A model generated the notes under the pieces. That model had not been told where the DNA came from. It did no database searches and worked only from the letters and a program-made list of their open reading frames with translations. The translations under genes and the position numbers were made by a program. Positions 50,566 through 62,295 of a stretch of 64,000 nucleotides of DNA are shown here, in pieces; the stretch's first letter is position 1; the number at the start of each line of letters is the position of its first letter. This DNA comes from Sipunculus nudus (taxonomy: Eukaryota; Annelida; Sipuncula; Golfingiida; Sipunculidae), in the NCBI GenBank assembly GCA_026874595.1, contig CM049311.1:69419453-69483452 (forward strand), read 5' to 3'.

Positions 50566-52816
50566 TAGCGACCCTGTGAGCTTATGCGATTGTGTGGCGT
50601 CCGTATACCATAACCCATACTATCTCAGAAACGGCAGGAGCTAGCATCGCTAAATTTTATGCCAAAAAAAAAAGTCATAAAAAACTGGCTACAGGAAGAT
50701 GAACTTAGTTATTGGCCAAATAAGAATACTAAAATTACAATCTCAGAAATTGCAGGAGCTATCATTACCAAATGTTGCAAATGTTGGTCACATGAGTCAT
50801 ATTTGAATATGAGGTATTGGTGGCGCCACCTGCATCGACCTTTTTTTACGGATGTCATTGGTCATCAGTACATCAATCCATATTTTCTCAGGAAGGGCAG
50901 GAGCTATAGCATCCCCAAATTTTAAGCAAAAATTACTCGAGTTACAGGAATTTGAAAATAGTCAATTGGCCAATAAGCACTATAGCATAACAATCTCAGA
51001 AACGACAGAAAGGAGCTAGCATCACCAAGTTTTATGCAAATATTGGTATCATGAATCATATTTGAAATTGAGGTTTTCTGGCGCCACCTGCATCGACTTC
51101 CAATTTACAGGGAAAATGCTAGTAACCTTCAAAAAACCTTCTTCTACGTAACTGTCCAGCCAAATTGTTGAATATTTCACAGAAATAATCCCAGAAACAA
51201 TCTCTTTTAAGTTTGTTCGAATGGTTTCAGTTCAGAAATTTTTGACCGAGCTACAGGAAGATGAACTTAGTTATTGGCCAAATAAGCATAATTACAATCT
51301 CAGAAATGATAAGAGCTATCATCACCAAATGTTATGCAAATGTTGGTCACATGAGTCATATTTGAAAATGAGGCATTAGTGGCGCCACCTGCATCGACCT
51401 TTTTTGTACGGATGCCATCGTTCATCAGTACATTAATCCATATTTTCTTAGGAACAGCAGGTGCTCTAGCATCCCCAAATTTTAAGCAAAAATAAGTCAC
51501 ACGTCAAATGGGATTGAGCAATTTTGTTCATATGATAAGAGTTTGGATGAATGTTGGCCGAGTTACAGGAATTTGAAAATAGTCAATTGGCCAAGTAAGC
51601 ACTATAGCATAACAATCTCAGCAACGACAGAAAGGAGCTAGCATCACCAAGTTTTATGCAAATGTTGGTTTCATGAATCATATTTGAAATTGAGGTTTTC
51701 TGGCGCCGCCTGCACTGACTTCCATTTTACAGGGGAAAAGCTAGAAACCCTTCAAAAATCATCTTCTCCGAAATCACTCAGCCAAATTGTTCAATGTTTC
51801 AGAGAAATGATCCCAGAGACGAACTCTCTCAAACTTGTTCAAATGATTCGGGTTGGCCAAGTAACAGGAATTTGAGCATATAGTCCATTGGGCATGTAAG
51901 CATACTAACATAACAATATCAGAAACGGCAGGAGCTAGCATCACCAGGTTTTATATTAATGCTGGTTAAAGGAATCATATTGGAAACTGATTTTTTTTCT
52001 GGCGCCAGTTGCATCGATATGTTTTTAAAGGGCAAAACATTTGTAATTTCATATGCATGCTAAATCCATGAATAAAATATATCTTTATTCTGATTTTGCT
52101 TTCAATGGGCATGATTATTCTAGACATTTTGATAAATAATAATCTTCTGAATATGCTTAAAAAAAGCACTAATGCCAAAGTCTCTCAGTATATGTATAAA
52201 CAGATTTTGCAACATGCGAAGACTTTGTCTATATCAATGAACAGCTTGGCAGACTGCCAACTATATCACATTATGCAACAGATCAAGAGTTCACACACTG
52301 AAGTAGCTGCACCTGCATGGTACTTTAGTTTCGGTTCAGTGAGGTGGGCAACAGCCTTCCTCAGCTGAACTTGGTCATCCCAGTGCACCTGACTCAAGAG
52401 AAGTTTGATGTATCTGCCTGAAATTTGGGCCTGTCCATGTATCTTTGATGGCTTTCTCGTACACAAAACTGGTGTCGCCAGATACAATGCTTTGCAAAGT
52501 GTATGTCCCTGCTTATTTCTCAAAAGGGATTTGATATATGAGCCTGAAATTGGGCATATATATACATCTCGGATTGCTTCTTCATATACAAGACTCATGT
52601 CGCCACCTACAATGAATTTTGCTAATTGTGTATCCCGGCTTGTTTCTCAGGAGGGATTTGATGTATCAGCCAGAAATTGGTTATATCTATACATCTCGGA
52701 GAGTTTTGTTGTATAGAAGACTTGTGACGCCACCTACAATTTTTTTTTCTACTTACGTAGCATTATACCTAATGTATATCCCATTGCACAGGTTCGGAAA
52801 AAGGTCTGCAGGCCTT
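50566..52816 (+). mobile_element. Tandem-cored repeat element, copy B
   Basis: Begins TTAGCGACCCTGTGAGC and ends near GGTCTGCAGGCCTTGTT, the same termini as copy A with substitutions. Its core repeats the block ctcagaaa-ggcaggagctatcatcaccaa several times (about 50730, 51000, 51300, 51610, 51920). GGTGGCGCCACC lies at 50819-50830 and GTGGCGCCACC again near 51380. The last 500 bp repeats a unit ending in cgccacctacaat about three times. It is more diverged than A and C are from each other. Confidence 0.75.
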
Positions 52817-53066
52817 GTTATTATTTAATTTTGTTCAGTATAATGTTTTGAGAATAAATTCACACCAGGAATGTTTGGCAGCACAACCATGGTCAAAATA
52901 TCTCCATGGCTGTGAACTTGTGCGATGTCAGATACATATCCATCATATAAAGAAGACCATAAAATCATCAAGGAATATGCAACGTAATGATGTTACCACT
53001 TTGTATGCATCACACCAGTCATTCGCTAAAATATACACTGGTGTAAAACATGTTGCTAACCACGTA

Positions 53067-53440
53067 GGAATTTATTAGACAATCACAATGTTCTTTAATT
53101 AAATTTAGTGAATATCCGTCAAATATTTGCTAATGTATACATGTATTTGAAATTAAACTTTCACGTAAATGCTCGCATGTTACTATAAAAATAAACACAA
53201 AATGTCAAGGTTACGCCACACAAAGGGGGGTTGTCGGTGGGTTTGAACTAAGAGGAATTTATTAGACAATCACAATGTTCTTTAATTAAATTTAGTGAAT
53301 ATCCGTCAAATATTTGCTAATGTATACATGTATTTGAAATTAAACTTTCACGTAAATGCTCGCATGTTACTATAAAAATAAACACAAAATGTCAAGGTTA
53401 CGCCACACAAAGGGGGGTTGTCGGTGGGTTTGAACTAAGA
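53067..53440 (+). repeat. Perfect 187-bp tandem duplication
   Basis: Bases 53067-53253 and 53254-53440 read identically from GGAATTTATTAGACAATCAC to GGTGGGTTTGAACTAAGA. The junction has no gap. The sequence is unlike its flanks and has no coding frame. Confidence 0.95.
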
Positions 53441-53635
53441 TCACGGCTTGTGTGAATTGTTTTCAAATATAATTCTTGCCAGGGTCCCCGCATTATCTCA
53501 AGAACCGTTCTTGATACAGCCCTGAAAGTATTGCCGGAGATTGTCACCCAATGTAGGGATGTGCGCTATTGAATTTCAGACTGTTCAGAAATACAATATG
53601 GCCACCAGGCAGCCATCTTGGAATTCCTTTTTCCC

Positions 53636-53731
53636 TAGTCTGGAACGTCCAAGTCCGGAATGTCTTATAGTCCTAAACGTCCTAGTCCGGAACGTCCAAG
53701 TCCGGAATATCCTATATAGTCCGAAACGTCC
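53636..53731 (+). repeat. Short tandem array of about 15-bp AGTCCGGAACGTCC units
   Basis: About six degenerate copies of TAGTCCGGAACGTCC, some with extra TAT. It directly follows the imperfect palindrome CAATATGGCCACC / GGCAGCCATCTTGG at about 53594-53620, which may be a hairpin MITE remnant. Confidence 0.75.
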
Positions 53732-56703
53732 TATATACATTCATGATTGACTTAAAGGACACATGTTGGAAATATATAAAAAAAATCTGATTATATTTAT
53801 ATATATATTGTATTTACAAACAAAATTATAACAAATTAGATTAAATCATACCCATCAGCCAACAACCCAATATAAGCGCCCTCCCCCCCCCCCCCCCCCC
53901 CCCCCCATGTTCTCGGATTTCTGGATCTGCCACTGAAACTGATTATTTGTATTTTCATTATAACTTCACTAGTGAAGAGTAGTGTAGGGGGGGGGGGCGG
54001 CTTTTTTCCTACACCCGACTGTGTGCGTACAGGTTCGTGCGTGCGTGCGTCTGTGTGTGTATGTATTTGTACTGTTCATGAAACATCACCCTCTTTCCAT
54101 TGACATATAAGATAATAAAGTTTGAATTACACATCACTGTATTAATAAAAGAAATGACCCGTATATCAAGCCAGCATGAATGTTGCAACTTAAATCTTTA
54201 TCGTTTATAACCATGGGTCATCTCTGGCTCGCACCGCAATCATTTCCTGGATGTATCCTGTATTTTTGGCAGTGAAATAACCATCATTTTACGGTGCTGG
54301 TAAGCTATATCTATATACAAACTAACTAACCCGCTCTGTTAGCGTTAGTAATTAATTTTGTGTTACTTCCGCCAACGAAGACGGATAAGGTTACATTTTC
54401 ACTTATGCCTGTTCTTTTATTCGCGTAATTCAGTTGGGGATCCGGGGGGGGGGGGGGGGGGATTCTCATTTTATCTATGTCCTTTTCCATTTATTCGTAA
54501 TTAATTTCCATTTCATATTTCTGTTCTATTCCCCAAGCAATTAGATTATTAAATTTTCCACATTTTATTACTTTCAATTTGTAATTTGAGGATATTAACT
54601 TTGTGATTTATTCCATATACAGATAGCATCCAAATATTTCTGTAACGAGGAAAGGATAACCGTCATTACACTGTGCTGCATTACACGGCCTTCCCGTTAG
54701 CTTAAATAGCTCAGCCTCGGTTTGGGTCGACCGTGAACAATTTAACATCTCTTCGGCTGGTACTTGAACTCATGATCTGTGCTCTGTTGAGTCCAGTGCC
54801 CTGTCTAGACCACAGAAGCCGGTTACAAAGTTTGACATACGACCTGAACATTTTAACAATTATTTTACCACGAGAATTACTTTTAAAATATATTTTGCAA
54901 GTGATAAACAAAGATGCGCATTTCACCATTGACATGTTACTAAGTTTGAAGAAATATAAATATTAAAGCCGAACACACGTTAATATACACCCACCCCGTA
55001 ATTTACGACGATACGTTATGCAAAATTATTTAAGAGAATATTAGTGATGAAACAGAAAATCCTCATATTTTATGTGACAGGTGCATTCCTCAAATCCTCA
55101 TATTGTCCTCTTTACACTGCATATTTAAAAAAAATCCAAATATACACCCCCTCACATACATATATATATATATATATAAAACTTTGTATAATTTGTAAAA
55201 AAAAAAAAAAATTACATGAACATGATTTATTAATTCCCATCAGCCACCAACCTAGTATCCCCCCCCCCGTTCTCGAATATCCGCCATAGTTATTTGTGTA
55301 AAATAATCGCCATAGCTTTAGATGGTTAACATATCGTAATTTGTTAAGGGGTTGTTCTTAGGAGAATGCCATTTTTGTTGCTTATAAGTCTCGCAGGGCT
55401 TTAACATATTCTAGACACTCCACACAGTAATTTGAACACAGATGGCACCCAGGTGGAATTTATATGTACATATATAAGTTTTTTTTATGTGTACCAAATA
55501 AATGCCCCAGACCCATTACACTCTGCTAGAAGAGTCCGTTAGCAACATGTTAAAAGTTTTATCACACATTTTGAGTGGATCCGGGCTTTGTCCACAGGTC
55601 TGGTAGAAGATGCAGAGCTACCGTTTGTCTGTTTGAACGTTTGTCTTTTTGTCTTCCTCGGCTACTATACATGCTGCTCTGGTACTGAAATCTTGGTACA
55701 AAATGACCGTTGGTCATGTATGCGATCTCCGTTTGCTTTAGGTCGCAATAAAGGCAACCATGCATTGTAATGATACTGCAACAATAATGTCTTGCCGCCG
55801 ACTTCCCTGTGGAAGCATTGGCAATTACTAGTGAGAAACTGAAGTCATCAACCGACCAACACACACACTTATTATATTTAACTATACCTGCGCGGTGTCA
55901 AATTCGCTTTTAAATATACATGTTTTCTCACATGCATTAATAAACACAATACTCCATAGGTGGCACCACTGCCCTGTATAAGTGGTCTCGGTCATGCGAC
56001 GTCCCTGCACAGAGTCAAGCCTTATAAAAAGTGGAAACGTAATACGTATATCGGTATTTTAGCGAATGTTTACTGAAAGTAAAAAGAAAAAAGTAAAAAG
56101 AATGAAAGTAATAAAAAATATACTTCTGAGGTATTTTAATCGTTGACCATGATTACACATACACATATATACACATATAAACAAGATTACCAATATAGAA
56201 GAGCTTTATCCTTTATCTACCTGTTCTTGCAAGACGTACGGGCTTTAAAAAATTCTAAAAAGCATCACATTCTTGTTACAGGCCTATGTTTAGAATGATA
56301 TACGAACTTAGATTAATTGACACGGGATGCCTGGGGTGTTCGCCCTTTCTCGGAGTGTATATATTTTGTTTCAAAATCACACAGACTTAATTGTTTTTGT
56401 GTGTTCTCATATTTTTATAAAAGATATATCACTTAAGTTTATAATTCTCATGCTCAATATTTATAACCATACTCTATGCCTTAACCATAGGTTTATATAT
56501 TGTTATAGATGCCTCTTTTATTGTATGCAACAGTGTGTTTGTTTAGCGCTAGCGTTGTCTGTTGCTATGACGGCATAGCCCGGCCCACGCGTGGGGTCTG
56601 ACGTGTACACAGCGGTCATGCTAATCTGGGGCTTTCTCGCCTGGCCGAGCCGGTCCGGCCCACGTGTGAACCCTTATATGTAGAAACACATGTAGCGATG
56701 TTG
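53732..56703. other. Intergenic sequence with poly-C-bearing repeat pair
   Basis: Segments at about 53850-53930 and 55230-55295 share catcagcca-caacc, a C-run, and ttctcg-at-tc, so they are two copies of one short repeat. A 100-codon minus-strand frame at 55562-55864 is unidentified. The SINE head at 54751 is listed separately. Confidence 0.5.
54751..54822 (-). mobile_element. tRNA-like SINE head, minus strand
   Basis: Read on the minus strand, the segment starts GGCTTCTGTGGTCTAGACAG, giving an A box around TGGTCTAGACAGGGCAC, and contains a B box GAGTTCAAGTACC. Length (about 72 nt) and box spacing fit a tRNA. The acceptor stem does not pair well and the sequence continues into AT-rich DNA, so a SINE head or tRNA relic is likelier than a functional tRNA. 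Confidence 0.5.
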
Positions 56704-56827
56704 TTCTAGATGTTTCCTGTAACGCGTGTGTAGTGTGTATCATGTTAGGTTTGGATTGTTCGAGAAATGGAAAGTTCTCGGCTTGAGGTGAAAGTTATAA
56801 ATAAGGGTCTGTGTTTTAGAGCCAAAG
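56704..56827 (+). promoter_or_regulatory. Candidate promoter: TATA box with heat-shock-element-like motifs
   Basis: TATAAATA lies at 56796-56803. Upstream, TTCTAGATGTTTC at 56704-56716 has three 5-bp heat-shock units with one mismatch. TTCGAGAA (56759-56766) and GAAAGTTC (56770-56777) are two further paired units. A GAGAGAGGAGAGA tract follows the expected start site (about 56827), and a possible 5' splice donor CCAG|GTACTG lies at 57110-57111. No coding exon is recognised downstream to 64000. The alternative is the LTR of a retroelement: 57300 ends in GATTACA, but no target duplication was seen. Confidence 0.4.
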
Positions 56828-57839
56828 AGAGAGGAGAGAAAAATTCCAGCGGACACAGAAGAGTGTATGTCAGTCTGTAGACCTTTTCCGATAATTGCGT
56901 CAGTTATAGACTTTCTTCTAAATTTGTGACGGGTGTTATATGGTCTTCAGTATGCTTTCGGGATTATAACAATAACTTCACTTTGGGATTACAACGGATT
57001 GATTTTGTGAATGAACTTGACTGGTATTCTCTGAGAAGATTTATGTTAACTGTTCATCTGGTTTGTACGTTATAAAGGACTTGTTGCCGCTGTGACAGTG
57101 GTTGTATCCAGGTACTGTGCGCTTTATTTATACACTTGTATTGATTTACTGGTGTACTGTAGTTATACTGTATAATTGTATTGATTTAGTGTATTGTAAT
57201 GTGAGGGTTGTTTTAAGAATTAATTATTTTTATTTGTTAACAAAAAAACACTGACTTCTTTATTCATTCCCCTAGACATTTCACGCTGCCTAGGATTACA
57301 GAATCTGATTTTTTTTATCTCCATTACAAAATTTATGTTCGTCACGACCACGTGATCTGTTGATATTAGGTTCCGTATATAACCATATAAACTGTTCGCC
57401 GAGACAAAATGAAGACTGACAAAAGCCGCAAGACATTTATTAAAACGCTAATGGACAGAATGCCACAAACATAGCTCAAAGACAGTCTAAAGACTGTCGC
57501 TTAAAATTTTACGCAGCTTCACTTAACAATATTGTTTAAATAAAGATGTGTATTTTTGTTGTTGTCATTATGTCGTCTTCTTTGAGCCTTCTGTTCCATC
57601 CTGCCAAAAATGGCTTGTTGTTTCAACAGCATATTTTTGTTATGAGATGTATACTTCTTAACCATGAGAGGACAGAAGGAGGTCTGGGCGACTGGTTACA
57701 CTTTGGTATATTTGCATCCATGCGTGATGATTTATACATTATGTACACGTCACAATACTAGGAAAAAAAATTATTTCATTTATTTCTTAAACTGCTTGAA
57801 ATGATAAAACGTCGTCGAGATCAAAACGGTTACTGACTC

Positions 57840-58330
57840 AGAGGTTTAAAGGGAGGAGCGGCCGCGAAGCATTCTCTTGTGACCAGCCACCATTTTCCAG
57901 GGGGGAGGGCCCCCTCAACGTTGATTGATGACAGAGGGGGCTGTTAAATGATGTACGAGGCGAGAAGACCAAGCTGACACCACGTGATAAATGACAGCAG
58001 ACTCTTTTGGCCAAGCACTGCGACAGCACCAGTGGTGACTGATGCGCTGGCAGCGATTGATTTCGGGGAGATCTAAGACCTGGCCCTCCAGTCCTGTGTC
58101 CATGATTCGTCCGTGTATTGCAGGCGTGGTTGCCCTTGTGTGCCAGCTTCGTCTCTGTTCCTGTGATTTTTTATCATGAAAACCGCAGATTCAATTGATC
58201 ATAGATAAGATAAAAGCCGGAGCCTGTCTAACTGCTCATGACGTCATTATCTCTCCTGCTTTCCGCCACTTGTCAGCCCTTTGAAGTGGTTCATCTTTTG
58301 ATAACCTTGTAAATCCGTGTAATTAAATCA
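57840..58330. promoter_or_regulatory. GC-richer island with CRE and GATA-like motifs
   Basis: The cAMP-response palindrome TGACGTCA is at 58239-58246, with AGATAAGATAAAA about 35 bp upstream, and a CACGTG word near 57982. Overlapping frames on the minus strand are open for about 60 codons without a recognisable product. Confidence 0.25.
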
Positions 58331-58949
58331 CAGATGGAAATTTGATGTTCCGAGTAAGTTTAACAATGTCAATTAATCATGGGAAGTCGGTGTGATTTTT
58401 ACACTGGTATTAATCATACCTACTGTCAACCAAATGAAATGAATGAATAGCCATTAATTTCTTACCAAAGCATAGAATTTTGCTGGTTGAATGACTGACA
58501 TGATACGGGTATGCGTATCACTACCGAGATGAAAGGAACATTATGTAATTAACACTGACAGCATTTCCTGTTTGCTCTTACTGTTATTAGAGTTGATTAA
58601 CGTTTTAATACAAACGTCTTGGTGCGTATGTATGTGCGACAACATACACAACACAATTTAAGCATATGAGTATCTATACCATGGGCAATCGGGCTTGGGT
58701 TCAAAAGCAAAAAAATTGCATTGAAACTTTTTATTTGCATTTGCATTTTCATAACTGCAGGGATGCTTTAGTAACTGTGCATTTGTAGTTGCATTTAAGT
58801 GTGAAAATTGATTATCTAATACATGTGAAGTTCTAACTCATTGTTCCAAAACGATAGTCATTAAATATAATTAAGAATCATGACATATATTTATCTTGCA
58901 ATATTGTATCGTGCCATAGTTCGAAAAACTCCAAACATACCAAAGTATT

Positions 58950-58950
<1 letters not shown>

Positions 58951-59000
<50 letters not shown>
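58951..59000. repeat. (AT)n microsatellite
   Basis: AT dinucleotides over about 50 bp. Confidence 0.95.
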
Positions 59001-59002
<2 letters not shown>

Positions 59003-59609
59003 TCAAATTCACTGACTTAATATACACACAGTAAATGCAAAATCTAGTTCAAATATACAGGGCAAAAATACTTTTTTGTTTAAATGAAATTGCATTTAGT
59101 AATATTTAACCTAAATTATACTTGTGTTTGCATTTAATTCAGTTATCTAAAACATTTGCATTTAAACGTGCAGAATTGTATATGAACCCAACCCTTGCTC
59201 AAATTCACTATTTTTAGGGCCATGTTTAGAGAGTAATTGTTTTGTGCCTAGATGGCTTTAATTAATAAAAAGTCTTTGTAAATGCAAATTCTGCAAGTTT
59301 GCAAGGAACTACACGCCATTTAGAAAATCCAAAATGAAATAGGTGCCGTTATTGCCACAGGCAGCAATTTGTTTTGTTTTATGTTAATGAATATATTGTA
59401 GATATTCCATTAACATGAAAAAGGTGCAGCCTGTCACTGCGGTTTTTAAAGTGTTGTTAAGTAGGCTTACTTCCTGTTCATTCGGTAAGCGAAAATTGAA
59501 CATCTCCATGGATACGTTAAAAATATAGTGATTCATGAATGTAATGCAATTAATTAATTAATGAAAGAGGTGCATGGGCTATGAAAAAAGTTATAAAAAT
59601 AAAAGTAAT

Positions 59610-59768
59610 GATAATTATTATTATAACAATAGCAAAAATAACAACTATAACAACAACTGCACAAAAACAACAACAACAACACGCTAATAATAATAAAAAT
59701 AATAATAAAAATAATAATAATAAATATGATGATATTAATAATAATAATAATAATAAAATAATAATATT
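59610..59768. repeat. (AAT)n/(ACA)n-rich low-complexity tract
   Basis: Purine-rich trinucleotide sequence, with CAA units then AAT units. It borders the 43-bp minisatellite. Confidence 0.9.
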
Positions 59769-59784
59769 TTTGAATATCCCACTT

Positions 59785-60560
59785 ATTCTGTGCTAAGTTT
59801 GTCTGTGCCGTTTCTGTATGTTCCATTAATTCTGTGCTAGTTTTGTCTGTGCTATTTTTGTATGAGCCTTACATTTGTGCTATAGATTTGTCTGTGACTT
59901 TTTGTATGTGCCATTTATTCTGTGCTAGTTTTGTCTGTGACATTACTGAATATGCCATTAATTCTTCGCTCTTTTTTTCTGTGCCGTTTTTGTATGTGCC
60001 ATGCATTCTGTGCTAGTTTTGTCTGTGACATTTTGTATGTGCCATATATTCTGTGCTAGTTTTGTCTGTGACATTTTGTATGTGCCATTTATTCTGTGCT
60101 CGTTTTGTCTGTGACATTACTGAATATGCCATTAATTCTTCGCTCTTTTTTTCTGTGCCATTTTTGTATGTGCCATTAATTCTGTGCTAGTTTTGTCTGT
60201 GCTATTTTTGTATGAGCCTTTCATTCTGTGCCAGTTTTGTCTGTGACATTTTGTATGTGCCATTTATTCTGTGCTAGTTTTGTCTGTGACATTTTGTATG
60301 TGCCATTTATTCTGTGCTAGTTTTGTCGGTGGCATTACTGAATATGCCATTAATTCTTCGCCCTTTTTTCTGTGCCATTTTTGTATGTGCCATTTATTCT
60401 GTGCTAGTTTTGTCTGTGACATTTTGTATGTGCCATTTATTCTGTGCTAGTTTTGTCTGTGACATTTTGTATGTGCCATTTATTCTGTGCTAGTTTTGTC
60501 TGTGTCATTTTGATTGTGCCATTTATTCTGTGATATAGTTTTGTCTGTGATATTTTTGTA
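59785..60560 (+). repeat. 43-bp minisatellite, about 17 copies
   Basis: The unit is about 43 bp: GTGCCATTTATTCTGTGC, TAGTTTTGTCTGTGACATT, TTGTAT. Variants with TACTGAATATGCCATTAATT and TTCGCTC occur three times at a regular higher-order spacing, suggesting block duplication. It ends about 85 bp before inverted element C. Confidence 0.92.
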
Positions 60561-60646
60561 GTGCCACTTTGCCACGCCCCATTATTTAAACATTTACGAT
60601 CATGTAATCCTAATGTTTCAACTTATGTTGTGACAAAATATTTGAA

Positions 60647-62291
60647 CAAGGCCTACAGGCCTAATGCGAACCTGTGCATATGGATATACACCAGGTATAA
60701 CGCTTCAATGCTGAACCACTACTTTTCATATATATGAACAATGCAAGTACTAAACATTTTGAACAAGAAACAATACACAAACATCACTGCTGTAATTCTG
60801 GCATGGGTGCACACAACACAAATATTATTGTAGGTGGCACCACCAGTCTTGTATACGACAAAGCTATTTGACATGTATAAATATGCCAAATTTCAGGCTG
60901 ATATATCAAATTCTTCCGTAGAATTAAGCAGGCACATACACTTTGCAAAAGTCATTGTAGATGGCAACACCTGTCTTGTGAACGAGAAAGCCATTAAAGA
61001 AACATAGACAGGTCAGAATATCAGGCCAATACATCAAACTTACCTTGAGTCTGATGCACGGGGCTGACCAGGCTTAGGTGAGAACGGCTGTTGCCCCGAG
61101 TGTACTGTGACAAATTACTGGCTCAGGCTACTATACTAAGAGAACTCTTGACCTGCGACTGGCTAGACTGAGTGAACTTTTGACCTGTACCTGGCTGCAC
61201 TGAATGAACATGAGGTGATCACATGATACTCATGAGGTGATCACATGCTACCCATGAAATGATCACATGCTGCCTATGAGGTGATCACATACCTTGTGCT
61301 TGGCTGCACTGATTGAACTCTTGACCTAAATCTGGCTGCACTGAATGAACTCTTGATCTGTTGCCAAATCTGAAACAGTTGGCAGTTTCTCTACCTATTC
61401 AAGAAACATACACAATCATGGCCTGTTATGTAACTCTGCTAAAATTTATCCAACACAAACCATTTGAACAAACTTGAGAAGGCTCGCCTCTGGGATCATT
61501 TCTTAAAAATATTGAACAATTTGGTTGGACTCTTTACAAGAAGAAGAAGAAGTTTTTTTCAGCTTTTCCCCTGTAAAATCTAAGTAAATGCAGATAGCAA
61601 AAATAAGCTGAATCCATCAACATTTGATATGTGACTGATAAATGCATAAAATTTGGGGATGGTAGCTCCTGCTATTCCTGAGTAATTATGAATAGTGTAC
61701 AGATGATATGTAATATCATAAATCTACATTTTTTAAAAGCTTTTAAAAAACATTCTTGTCAATATTTTCCATAGATATTCTGAAATCTAAATGTCTACGG
61801 GCACTGATGACCCCCGTACAAAAAAGGCCGATGCAGGTGGCGCCACCAATACCTCAATATCAGATATGACTCATGTGACCAACATTGGCATAAAATTTGG
61901 TGATGATAGCTCAAGCCATTTCTGAGATTGTAATTTTAATATGCTTTTTTGGACAGATGACTAAGTTCAACTTCCTGTAACTCGGCCAAAAATCACCGAA
62001 CTTAAACCATACGAAGAAACTTGAGAGAGATTGTTCCAGGAATCATTTCTGTAAAATATTGGACAATTTGGCTGAACAGATTCGGAGATGAAGATTTTTT
62101 AAGCTTTTTTAGCTTTTTCCTTATAAAATCTAAGAAAATGCAGTTAGCCAAAAAATAAGCAAAATCCGATAGAGTTTTTTTAGATGACTAATTTTATGCA
62201 TAAGATTTCGTGATGCTAATTCTTGCCGTTTTCAAGATAGTATGGGTTAACGTACGACCACACACCATCGCATAAGCTCACAGGTTCGCTA
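60647..62291 (-). mobile_element. Tandem-cored repeat element, copy C (inverted)
   Basis: On the minus strand it begins TTTTTAGCGAACCTGTGAGC at about 62295 and ends CCTGTAGGCCTTG at 60647. It is closely similar to copy A over its whole length, but lacks the block corresponding to A 10850-11617 (about 770 bp). The 22-bp TGATCA units are at about 61215-61290. GGTGGCGCCACC is at 61836-61847. Confidence 0.8.
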
Positions 62292-62295
62292 AAAA

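Larger units (their letters stand above)
57302..59580. other. Intergenic sequence
   Basis: Besides the island at 57840 and the (AT)n tract, nothing is recognised. A 71-codon + frame at 57546-57761 matches no known family. Confidence 0.55.

Noticed and set aside
52266-52598. 110-codon minus and 103-codon plus frames
   Set aside because: Both lie in the tandem 3' part of repeat element B and reflect its repeated units.
56719-57300. Solo LTR bounded by TGTAACG and GATTACA
   Set aside because: No matching short target duplication and no adjacent primer-binding site; left as an alternative to the promoter reading.
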